DNA of 64,000 nucleotides from Scilla litardierei (lineage: Eukaryota; Streptophyta; Magnoliopsida; Asparagales; Asparagaceae): assembly GCA_030789695.1 (NCBI GenBank), contig CM061141.1, forward strand, positions 271,963,655 to 272,027,654, read 5' to 3'. This document shows, in pieces, positions 11,397 through 20,819 of the stretch. Numbering within the stretch: position 1 is the first letter of the stretch; each line of letters begins with the position of its first letter. Both the position numbers and the translations under genes were made by a program. The notes beneath the pieces are model-generated. The model was not told the origin of the DNA. It saw nothing but the letters and a program-made list of their open reading frames with translations, and did not search any database.

Positions 11397-13198
11397 TGTG
11401 ATTCGGGTTCAATATTACATATTTTACCCGCCATATAGCCCTATTTTGTGCTCATGTGATGCTACAATGTTCTCTAACTCATACGTATTTTGTACACAAT
11501 TATTTATTAGAAAAAACACTCTATTTGAGTACAAAACAGTAATTAACAGAGTATTTCTACACTTCTTATATTTTTCCTAGCTTGGTCTCGATCTCACGAT
11601 TCCAACGACTATTTATTTGTATTTTTCTGAGATCTGTGCTAATTACTGTGTATTTTTGAATGCAGAATACCAATTAAAGGGGGAAATACGCACGAAATAC
11701 GGTAGAAAATACGAAATACGGGCCACGTAGCCAAATCGTGGCCGCGCAATCTTCATCCGACGGCCCAGATCAGAGTAATCCGATTTCTAATTCGAATTCT
11801 GAGCGGGCGAAATATCGACCGTTCGATTCAGATCGAACGGCTCCTATCTCCCCGTCCTCGTATTCGAAGAGCAGTCACATGGCAGCATCGCAAGCTTCCC
11901 CGCTCGAATCGAACGGTCCATGCGACGAGATGAAATGGGGCGACGTTGCTCGATCTGAGCCATCCATCCTGAATCCAACGGTGATCTGAAGCGACGGAGA
12001 GCGGGCGACGTGGCGTTCCGTGAGCCTTCCGATCAAGATCCAACGGTCGACATCAACTCCGCACGCGATTCAGATTCGATTTCATCCCGGCCGTCTGATC
12101 AAGATCCGACGGTCGAGATTCCACCCGAAGCGAAGTCGGTCGAGATCGAAGAAACGGGCGTGGATCCGACATCTTGGGACACGTGGCTTCACAAGAATTA
12201 ATCCCGCTTGATCCTACGACGGAGAATTGCGCCGACGTCGCGGATCGGGTTCGGGTGCTATCGGGTGCGGATTTTGAACCCGTTAGCAACTTAAACCCGC
12301 AATGCCTATTATTTTAGCGTATTCTAGGGGTTTTGGGCGTATTATTGGCGTATTGGAGCACCTAGGAGCCGATTTTCCTCTCTGAAAAATTCTGTAAATT
12401 TCCAGAGGCTGTTCTTCAGTTTTCCAGAGAGTTTGGAGTCTAAAAGTGGAGATTTGGTGATATTTTCTTAAACTTATACCCCGTATTTGGGTGTTTTTCA
12501 TCGTATTTTGAACTATATTTGATTGTATTGTGTAGAACCATGCTATATATGATGAAATCTCTGTTTATTTTTAGTATGAGTAGCTAAATTTCTATTGTGC
12601 ATGGTATGGCGTAGTTAGGAGATGTGATTCGTATTTGTTTGGTTGTATTATTGCGCTAAAATTGCATGTCGATAAAGTTGTGATCTTTAGCTTAAAAATC
12701 CACTTTTTCATATTCCAAAAGAATTGATTTAGTAGATGATCGCCCCACAAGGGTGAGTTTTTGATCTCTCCAAAAGAGAGCTTCATATCTTATTTCAAAG
12801 ATTATAACTTTAGCGACAATATTATTGAAATTTGTGCTTAAACCCCCAAAAGGGTATATTCCGATGAATTGCTCCCAAAAGGAGAATTTATTGAGTTATA
12901 ATAAACCAACCAAATAAATACGAATCATTGATCCTAATGAACCCATACCATGTGCATATTTCTCATTGATATTTTCACGTATTCTCATTGTTCGTATCGT
13001 TCACGTATTCACAATTCACCATCAAACACATCCACACCACCACCACTAAAGTGTTTAGTTTCTCTACGTTGGCTTTCTAGTTGATTCAGTCTTGTGGTTT
13101 CAACAGATTTCTCTCGAGGATTCGACATCTGGACTCCCAGATTTTACTACTTGTACGGACTCTTGCGCTTGAGAGAGAGCACCTTTTTGGTCCCACCA
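11397..13198 (+). repeat. Athila LTR 2 (1802 bp)
   Basis: Same ends, length and sequence as LTR 1 apart from scattered substitutions. The U3 palindrome is at 11819-11840 and the degraded TATA box (TATTTTAG) at 12310-12317. It is the 3' LTR of copy 2 and also the 5' LTR of the truncated third copy. Confidence 0.93.
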
Positions 13199-13204
13199 AG
13201 TTTT

Positions 13205-13222
13205 TGGCGACGTTGCCGGGGA
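13205..13222 (+). promoter_or_regulatory. Primer binding site of tandem copy 3, one mismatch
   Basis: TGGCGACGTTGCCGGGGA differs from the tRNA-Asp complement at one base (C to A). It lies 6 bases after LTR 2. Its presence shows that a third internal region starts here. Confidence 0.85.
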
Positions 13223-13339
13223 GAACGGTTTGTTACTACGGTTTATTTCATTCAGAGGACCTTCGGTGAGATCTTTCCACTTTATTGTATATAATTTTTG
13301 TTTGCTTTCATATATAAAAAAAAATATTTGCGCTAGTTT

Positions 13340-13834
13340 ATGTGGCATAGGACTCCTAGGACACATAGGTTGACTCGACATTTTGATATGGCCAATAATA
13401 ATATGGATGAAAATTTTAGCAACAACAACGAAAATAATGTGCAACCTGGAGTGCCTAGGACTTTAAAAGATTTACTCAGACCCACTAGGACTAGCACTGC
13501 TTCATGCTTTGTTTTTCCTAACGATGCAAATTCTTTCAATTTTAAACCTGGGGTGATCCAACTCTTGCCCACCTTTCATGGGTTAGACAAGGAAAATCCA
13601 TATCTTCATATTAAAGGATTTGAGGAGGTGTGCTTGACATGCTTTGATGGGAAAACTAGCGAGGATACAGTATATCTTAAACTATTCCCATTTTCATTGA
13701 AAGACAAAGATAAGAATTGGTTGAATGCATTGCCATCACGTTCTATTACTACATGGATTGATTTGCAGGCTGAATTTCTAAAGAAGTTTTTTCCTATTCA
13801 CAGGACACATGGACTGAAGCAAGCATCTCTCTAA
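13340..13834 (+). pseudogene. Athila gag N-terminal fragment, copy 3
   Basis: Gag is open from Met at 13340 and matches copy 2 closely. It lacks the TAG that interrupts copy 2 at 5011 (TTG, Leu here). Homology stops at about 13819, after the region around 5140 of copy 2. The last few codons and the stop at 13834 come from unrelated junction sequence, so about the last 85% of the polyprotein is missing. Confidence 0.9.
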
Positions 13835-13881
13835 TGAAGTTCTTTAGAAAAACTTCTTTTCGGTCCCATCTTTTGGGAATA
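13820..13881. other. Junction filler between Athila array and element A
   Basis: About 60 bp match neither flank clearly. They contain a small inverted repeat (GAAGTT...AACTTC). This may be filler from end-joining after deletion of the rest of the third copy. Confidence 0.4.
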
Positions 13882-13977
13882 GTTTAATATAATCTGGGAG
13901 TCCAGATGTCGAATCCTCGGGAGGAAATCTGTTGCAACCACAGCTCAAATCAAATAAAAATCCTAAGGTCTCATACA
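13882..13977 (-). repeat. Remnant 3' LTR of element A
   Basis: About 90 bp match the LTR end region at 15236-15310, including the stretch GGAGTCCAGATGTCGAATCC. Almost the entire LTR between this and the polypurine tract is missing. The - strand start reads TGTATGAGACC, not TGTGATTCGG as in the Athila LTRs, so the end is rearranged or divergent. Confidence 0.65.
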
Positions 13978-14011
13978 CCCCCCCAACTAAAGATGGACAT
14001 TGTCCTCAATG
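13978..14011 (-). promoter_or_regulatory. Element A polypurine tract and palindrome
   Basis: On the - strand CATTGAGGACAATG (13998-14011) is followed by AGTTGGGGGGG (13978-13988), which abuts the LTR remnant. Here the palindrome-linked tract is the LTR-adjacent one, unlike the autonomous copies, where it sits about 1.25 kb upstream of the LTR. Confidence 0.7.
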
Positions 14012-14063
14012 TCGAAAGGTGCACGAGTTTATTCAAGCAAGCATCCTAGAAAGCATATAAAAT

Positions 14064-15066
14064 CTACACTACTGGAAAGAACACACCGTGATTAAATGGC
14101 GGATCCCGAATCTTTAATTGTGGAGGAAGTTGTTCAATTTTCTCTTTGCGCTCCTCGGCGAGTAATTTTCCTCCAATGACTAACCTGGATCCCAGCAACA
14201 TAACTCCCAGCATTTCTATAAGATGTTCACCTGTAACCTGCAAGAGATGAATCACGTCAATCCATTTCAGTCTAAGATTTTTCTCAATAAAAAGTATTCC
14301 AAATGTAGTCATCAAAATAAGTGAAATAAATTAAAGCGAGTTGATGAATACTCCATGAAAGATATGCACTACTCTCGGTATGATGCTCGATCAATGGGGA
14401 GAGGGGTAAATGATTTTGGGACAAAACTGGAGGAGGGCATGGTTCTGACTCCATGGCGATAATCTCAAAACCCTTTTCCCTAGCTGTCTCCTCCTCTCGT
14501 TCATCCAAAATTGCTAGCTCGTCCTCTCTTTTGCACACACTTTCTGCCATGTAGATATTATTTTTGCCCTCAACGTGACATGGCTCGCTCGATATACTCC
14601 GAGCAAGGAAGTTCTCTTGGAATTGATGTGATGTGGCCTCCTGTGTCTGAATAATCAGGTAAACTTCCTCTTTCAAGGATTGCAAAGGTACGTCTACGCT
14701 TTGCTCTTCTTGATCGAGGCACGAAGGCTCCGTTGAATCGCTTTTTGAAGTCTCTTCCATGGTTTCTTCATTTTCTTGCACAGACTCCATGTATTCACAC
14801 GCCTCTGTCGGCGTCATGACACCCAAGAATTCCTGCAGCTGGGGTTGTAGTCCATCTAGGAAGAACTCCATAAGCTCGTCATTTGTGTACCCATGCTGCG
14901 GATAGCTCGATACTATGTCTATGAACCTCCTCCAGGCCTAAAAGAAAGTTTCACAGTCAGTTTGATTAAAATTAACAATCTTGAGCTTCTCCATCCTATG
15001 TTTGTGTGCATTAGCATACCTTGCATCATACAGATTGTTTGTGCAATAGAAATTCATATATTCCAT
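14064..15066 (-). pseudogene. Element A reduced gag with a unique C-terminal tail
   Basis: From Met at 15066 the protein keeps the middle of an Athila Gag, including an EFFLDGLQPQLQEF segment similar to FFYDGLQPQMKQF of copy 2. An in-frame TAG at 14938-14940 stands where copy 2 has Gln in the same context. After a Glu/Ser-rich stretch the first frame ends at 14284 just after DDYIWNTFY. Another frame then carries a tail ending at 14064 with VTGEHLIEMLGVMLLGS and EQLPPQLKIRDPP. The tail is conserved in element B. It starts right after a TTGCAG that could be a splice acceptor. The tail's function is unknown. Confidence 0.7.
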
Positions 15067-15161
15067 TTTTAAAAAGAAAAACAAAAGTTTATGTACAGTA
15101 AAGTGGAAAGATCTCACCGAAGGTCCTCTGAATGAAATAAACCGTGGTAACAAACCATTCC

Positions 15162-15179
15162 TCCCCAGCAACGGCGCCA
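15162..15179 (-). promoter_or_regulatory. Element A primer binding site, tRNA-Asp
   Basis: On the - strand TGGCGCCGTTGCTGGGGA lies 6 bases from the LTR end. It matches the tRNA-Asp complement with one mismatch. Confidence 0.88.
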
Positions 15180-15185
15180 AAAACT

Positions 15186-15650
15186 TGGTGGGACCGAAAA
15201 GGTGCTCTCTCTCAAGTGCAAGAGTCCGTACAAGTAATATAATCTGGGAGTCCAGATGTCGAATCCTCGGGAGGAAATCTGTTGCAACCACAGCTCAAAT
15301 CAAATAGAAATCCTACGAAAAGAAACTAACCACTTCAACAATGATGACGGTGATAGTGATGTGAACACGTGAACAATATGAACAAGGAAAATCGTGTAAG
15401 AAAATATCTATAAAAAGTATGCACATGGTATGGGTTCGTTAGGATCAACGATTCGTATTAATTTGGTTGATGAATATAACACAATGAATTCTCTTTTTGA
15501 GAGCAATTCACCGGAAAATATCCAATATAACTCAATGAATTCTCCTTTTGGGAGCAACTCATCGGAAGATACCCTTTTGGGGGTTCAAGCAAAATATTCA
15601 ATAAGATCGTCGCTAAAGTTATAATACGATATGAAACTCTCTTTTGGAGA
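15186..15650 (-). repeat. Element A 5' LTR, inner part
   Basis: On the + strand it starts TGGTGGGACC, the complement of the LTR end. It is related to the Athila LTRs at 2711 and 11397 but clearly diverged. It stops at GGAGA, the duplicated target of the Tekay insertion, and resumes at 35511. Confidence 0.85.
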
Positions 15651-16762
15651 TGTCACGCCCCGCTTCCCTAAAATGGAGGCGAGACGCGAGAAGGTCCGCA
15701 CAGGTGTGGAGCTGTGAAGCTACACACCCGATAAGCGTCAGTAAAACAAGTGCAGGTCCCTGTAACCACGAACAGAACAAAGATAATAACACAAGAGAGA
15801 CAGAAATAAAATCTCAAATCTCAGCATTGTCCAACACTAAAATTAAGTTCAACATCCAGAAAAGCCACCAGGCTAAAAGAAAGAGTCTAAAGGCCCAGAA
15901 AAAGGCCAACAAGGACAAACATAACAAAGTATTGGTGCCACGCACCGACAACAAAACAGTCTAAACAACAACACACACAGTCCCTACGACTGATCGCCCG
16001 TGTCCACGAAGTCCTCGTCAAACACAGGCTCGGGCTCGGCGTCCGCAAACACCTCGTCCTCAACAACGAACTCAGGCTCAGGATCTAACATGTGTCTCCC
16101 AAAAGAGTAAAGGGGCACATGTCAGCAAGTCTAAAAGACTTGGGCAAGGAAACTGAAAGGAGAGTACACTAACAACCTAGCAGTTATAGTATGATGCATG
16201 ACATGGCAAGTATAGTATGGAAGTGACAAGTAAAGGGAAGTACAAGTAGCAAGTAGCAAGTAGCAAATATGTCATGGATAACGAGTTTTACAAGTAAAAC
16301 ACGGACAAGTACAAGTCAAGTGGTTCACGTCAAGTGTTCACGTCAAGTAAACACGTCAAGTAAACAAGTTGTGCACAGAGATTTCGTCTGCTGGCTAGAG
16401 TGGCTGATCGGGCCAACTCGTAAGCTCGGGTGACCGCTTATCCCTACCCCTCCACGTGTATCGAGCCAGGGCACTACCCCGAACACGGAATGCTCGCTTC
16501 TGGATCACGAGCCAAGAAGTGTATTTAACACGTATGGCGTAGGGTTATGCCTGCAACGCAGGTGCCTAGCCGGAAACAAGTAGATCGGGCATTGGCTATC
16601 AACTAACACACGTGGCCCGCTTCTGGAACACGAGCCAGGAAACATAAGTATTGTAGCGTGTGCTACGAATGCGAGAGTCAACATGGATAGCATGGATGAT
16701 AATTAATACGCGTACCGTTAATTAAAATTAAACGTGACATGGTAGTTATGCAACATGATAAA
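15651..16762 (-). repeat. Outer Tekay 3' LTR, part 1
   Basis: This matches 33081-34192 of the other LTR. It includes short tandem repeats such as AAGTAGC near 16240-16265 and ACGTCAAGTAA near 16328-16365. The ORF at 15644-15964 is a chance ORF in the LTR. The LTR is interrupted at ATAAA (16758-16762) and resumes at 26921; the other LTR reads straight through this site. Confidence 0.92.
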
Positions 16763-16935
16763 TGTAACGGCTGGTTTTTGTATGATGAATATTATATATA
16801 TATATATGCAATTGTTCGTCTTCTTTCTTTACTTCTCCGCGCTCACATCTTAGTATAGGATCACTCTTGGAACTCATTAGAATCATCCCGAAGCTTCCCG
16901 CTTCATTTTGCGACTTCCTGTGCAAGTTAGCCGGT

Positions 16936-17511
16936 TCACGTTGAGGAACCGATCGACTAGATGTCCATCTAGTCGGTCAACAACTCCTCATGGACCGACT
17001 AGTTTTTGTCAGGCTTTTTGCCTTGAGTTACTGTTTACGCTTAGTCGGTCTAAGTTCAACCACCGACAGACTAGTTATCGAACTAGTCGGTCAACACTTC
17101 TTCGCAGACCGACTAAGTACAGTGATCATTTTTCGCATCAGGTTACTGTTTACCGTTAGTCGGTCAAAGAACGAATACCGACCGACTAGTTGACGAACTA
17201 GTCGGTTAGGTCTCCTTCTCTGACCGACTAATCTTCAAAATATCTCGTTGACCACCTTTACCCTTTAGTCGGTCTATGAACACTGGCCGACCGACTAGGT
17301 TGCAAACTAGTCGGTCGACTAGCCTTCACAGACCGACTAACTCTATAAATTTTACAACAACCCTGTTCTCGGTTTGGGTTTTAGTCGGTCACAGTTATAC
17401 GACCGACCGACTAGTTTCCAAACTAGTCGGTCGACCGCCCTTCTCTGACCGACTAGTTGACCCCGAAACCCTAATTTCTGTGCTAGCCGCCGTTTCATTT
17501 TCTTATTTAAA
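16936..17511 (+). promoter_or_regulatory. TAGTCGGTC/GACCGACTA array upstream of TATA box
   Basis: Five modules, roughly 115 bp apart, lie at about 16936, 17040, 17154, 17264 and 17382. Each module reads TAGTCGGTC - about 15 bases - GACCGACTAGTT - 4 to 6 bases - AACTAGTCGGTC - about 15 bases - GACCGACTA, so it is two nested inverted repeats. Some linkers contain TTACTGTTTAC. The array ends about 45 bases before TATTTAAA. ACCGAC is the DRE/CRT core bound by plant CBF/DREB factors. An enhancer role is inferred from position and motif. Confidence 0.75.
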
Positions 17512-18457
17512 CGGGGCTTTCTCTTTCATTTCTACTGATTGTTTTCAGTCTCCATCTTCCCCAAACCTATTCCCCTACCTCTCACGTCCTCCCCTTTGCT
17601 CTTCCTCCATCCTTGCGCCCTCCATCTTCCACAAAGCTCTCCCTCTTCTCTCATTTCCCTTTCTTTTGCCCTAGCACGGAGTTCTCGTCTCAGATCCAGC
17701 AGCAACGACGCCAGGAGACGCTGAAATCTTCACCACCACCGGCGATCAACGTTCTCGCTGCGCTACCCGCGGCTTGGGAATTTCCGGACGACGTAAAGCT
17801 TCCACCCTTTCCAGATTGGACACCGGATCTTCGTGCAACTGTCAATTCCAGGTTGGTGCCCTAAATTCGTAGTAACCTCCACAATAGATGATCAAACCCT
17901 AAATAAAAGTCGCAACCTAATCAAACTAAATTTATTTTTCGCGGATCTTTAAAACGTTGTACAACCGTAGAAATCGACGAATGGACATTATGCATGCACA
18001 CATAGGATAGATCATCGATTAGGTCAATTCATTAAAAATGTGATTTTTGGATTGATTAGGATAGTCCCGATAACCTAGACATAACCCTAATAGGAATTAA
18101 TGAATCGTGATCTGACACCGTCACCGTGTCACGATTTTCAGACGCTCATCCGCCAACGAGACATTTGGACGAGGCGTACCAGGGAGACGACGCACTCGCC
18201 ACCACAGGCAAGTGTATCACTTGCGTTCTTGGCCATGTTTAGGCCTTCATCTTGTTAGGATTGTTAATTTAGAAACTTGAGAACCGGACGTGAAATAATA
18301 GCGTCCGGGACGCCTTTGATGGCTCAGATTTGACAACGAAATCTGAGTCCAACAACAACAATTTTTGACATCATAGGATTGACATGCGTGTGCGTGAGTT
18401 GTGGACACCCTAGTACAACCCCTCCTATTTTTTCGTGTCTTGTTCCTTTCCGTCTGC

Positions 18458-18640
18458 ACAGCCTGCGGGCAATAGGGCACTCGTCGAGCCAGAGCGAGTG
18501 ATCCCTTGTACTAGTTCACAGCCCGATGGGCAATTGGGCACTTGTCAAGCTAGAGCAGGTGATCCCATGTACCGATACACAGCTCAGAGAGCAATTGGGC
18601 ACTTGTCAAGCTAGAGCAAGTGATCCCATGTCTTGTCACG
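18458..18640 (+). repeat. Three tandem 61-bp hairpin units in the LTR leader
   Basis: Each unit has GGG-stem-loop-stem-AT-CCC. Stems are CACTCG/CGAGTG (18478-18500), CACTTG/CAGGTG and CACTTG/CAAGTG, around an 11-base loop. In the 3' LTR (about 25950-26125) the second stem reads CACCTG/CAGGTG. The paired bases change together, which supports selection on an RNA hairpin, although the units lie outside any coding frame. Confidence 0.75.
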
Positions 18641-19432
18641 ATTCTTAGGGTTATGGGGTAGGGTTGAGCGTGTAAGCGGCAAGAGGGACTGATCCCCCTC
18701 GAACCGAACAGGCGTGAACCCTTTCGTGTCTTGTCTTGTCTTGTCGTGTCTGGCTTCCGTGTTCCGTCTTGTTTTGACACCTGTAGGCTAGTCCCGTAGT
18801 CCATAGCACTCGCTATGACTACTACTTGTCTTGTTTACTTTCTTGTTGTGTTTCTTTCTGTTGTTAAAACCTCAACATGTTAATCAACCAGTAAAACGTT
18901 GTAAGTAAATGGTACACTTGTAGCTTGGTCTAATCTTTTCTTGTAGACCTTGCCTGACGTACAGTTCCTTCTTTTGGTGCTGTACGTTAGGGATTGAGCC
19001 AGAGTACGTGGAGGAGACTGACCTGCCTGCCAACGTGGAGCCAGAGGGTGTCGATCCTGAGTACGACCTCGAGGAGGATCAGAGTTAGAGACTTTTTAAT
19101 AGCAGATTCCAGAGGCGTTACTATCTTGTTGGGTGCGTAGCACCTTTTATGATTCTTTGTCTAGGTTGGGTGCTTGCACCATTAGATTTACTTTTCTGCT
19201 GTTGTAGCCCTTCGGGCGTTGAGACTTGGTACTCTTGATATGTTGGAATAAAATTTGTGATGTTCTTTCCTTCTTGTACTTTTATTGTTCTGTACTAACA
19301 TGCAGGGACCTGTACCTTTGCCTTGGTACCACACAGACGCTTATTGGGTCAGGGCTTCGTAGCTCTGTCCTAAGCGGGCCTAGTCACGCTTCGCCTCCGT
19401 TGTTTTGGGAAGCGGGGCGTGACAGGTTTTAG

Positions 19433-19450
19433 TGGTGGCCCATGCAGGTC
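19433..19450 (+). promoter_or_regulatory. Inner Tekay primer binding site, tRNA-Ile-like
   Basis: TGGTGGCCCATGCAGGTC lies 8 bases after the LTR end. It is complementary to the CCA tail, acceptor stem and T-arm of plant tRNA-Ile(AAU), whose 5' end I recall as GGCCCAT. The same 18 bases occur at the same distance in the outer Tekay. Many plant chromoviruses use initiator tRNA-Met, so this is an unusual primer. Confidence 0.75.
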
Positions 19451-19558
19451 CACGTCCCAAATCTTTCTGCAAGTACAGAACAGTAAGAGTAAGGACATTC
19501 ACTTTTGATATTCAAACATTGTACGCGTCTAACCTTCGTCTTTCTGTCAATAGGATGG

Positions 19559-20701
19559 CCGGACGACGCGTTACCCGATCGGGAAACTTAGGCGATGGAG
19601 TTCCGGAGGACCAGGGCGGAGAGTTCCGTCAGTTTCTGGGTGTGATGAGGGAGATGCTGGATGTTTAGCATCAGCTGGTTCAGCAGTCTCAGCGTGCTGC
19701 TCAGGCCCCACCTGTTGCACCACCACCACCTCCGCCTGCCCCACGAGCTGCTCCAGGAGTGAAGCAGTTCAACGAGCTACAGTCGAAGACTTTCTCTGGG
19801 AAGGAGGGACCTCTGGGTGCCGATGAGTGGATCCAGAGCACAGAGGATAAATTAGTTGCTGCAAAGATTCCTGACGACACCCGAGTGGAGATAGCGAAGA
19901 CGCAGCTGACGTAGAATGCGAGGAACTGGTGGCGCATTGAGGAGAGGCGTCTGGAGAAACCAGTGGAGTGGAGGACCTTCAGATCGATGTTTAAGGATAA
20001 ATATTTCACCAAGTCTGCTAGGAGGGAGCTACTGAGCAAGTTTATAGATCTGAAGCAGAAGGACATGACGATCGATGAGTATGAGGCTGAATTTGAGATG
20101 CTGAGCCGATTTGCCCCGCACATGGTGAAGAAGGAGGAGAACCGAGCTGAGCGGTTCCGTCAGGGACTTCGTCCGAAGGTCCAGGCTTCCATGTCTTCGG
20201 CAAGTTTCTCGACTATGAGGGAGGTGCTTGATGCTGCAAAGAATCATGAGCTCATAGCTCTTCTGCCTGACCATCCAGCTGATAAGGAGAAGCGTCCCAT
20301 GGAGCAGTACCAGCCACCTGCTAGGCCGGTGATGAGGCCAGTCCAAACTGTGCCATTTAAGAGGCCTGGAGCACCAGTGCAGCAGCAGAACAAGGGTCCG
20401 TGCCATTTCTGCGGCAAGCTCGGACATGTTCAGACCAACTGTCGGAGGAAGCTGGGACTGTGCCTACTTTGTGGAGATGCTTCGCATGCTGCGAAGGACT
20501 GTCCTAGAGCCTGTACTGCTGTTGTTGGAGTGCCAGCACCGTTACAGATGAGGGCACCTGCTCTGGTTCAGAGAGGACCTGCCGTTCGTGGACCACCCTT
20601 GGTGCCACAGAGGCAGCTATACCAGCGAGCTGTGCAGGCTCCGAGACCGGCCTATACTATGACTGCTGCAGAGACCGGGGCGCTGGATGGAGTGATTGCA
20701 G
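19559..20701 (+). pseudogene. Inner Tekay gag (exon 1)
   Basis: This encodes the capsid/nucleocapsid protein. Met at 19559 starts MAGRRVTRSG, matching MAGRRFTRGG of the outer copy. The retrotransposon gag domain includes NARNWW and RFAPHMV. Two zinc knuckles follow, CHFCGKLGHVQTNC and CLLCGDASHAAKDC (both CX2CX4HX4C). TAG stops lie at 19666-19668, where the outer copy has Gln, and at 19912-19914. The exon ends GTGATTGCAG at 20701, followed by a 5' splice site. Read into the intron, the frame stops after five more codons, giving a free Gag terminus. Confidence 0.88.
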
Positions 20702-20819
20702 GTAATATCTTGACCTAGTCTTTTCATTTCATAATTATATTGTATTGCTAGTCTAGTTAGTGTTGTCTGTTTGTTTGATTGTTAGGGTAGTGTTTGACCT
20801 TAGACCCTTGTTTTCTTAG
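20702..20819 (+). other. Intron 1 at the gag/protease junction (118 bp)
   Basis: GTAATATC opens and TTTTCTTAG closes this intron. Joining the flanks restores the conserved VIAG-TILV join just before the protease DSG motif. A stop (TAG) lies in frame soon after the donor, so retained intron gives Gag and spliced RNA gives Gag-Pol. The outer Tekay has an intron at the same codon (114 bp) starting GTAATC. Prediction is from sequence only. Confidence 0.8.

Larger units (their letters stand above)
16763..19424 (+). repeat. Inner Tekay 5' LTR (2662 bp)
   Basis: The LTR starts TGTAACGGCTGG and ends GGGGCGTGACA, with a nearly identical partner at 24256-26915. In order it holds a palindrome array (16936-17460), a TATTTAAA box (17504-17511), a CT-rich leader, and three hairpin repeats (18458-18640). 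No protein-coding sequence is evident. Confidence 0.94.

Noticed and set aside
16936..17460. CRISPR-like regularly spaced repeats
   Set aside because: The repeats are short, alternate in orientation and vary in sequence, spacers are not unique protospacer-like units, and the context is a plant LTR. An LTR promoter array explains them.
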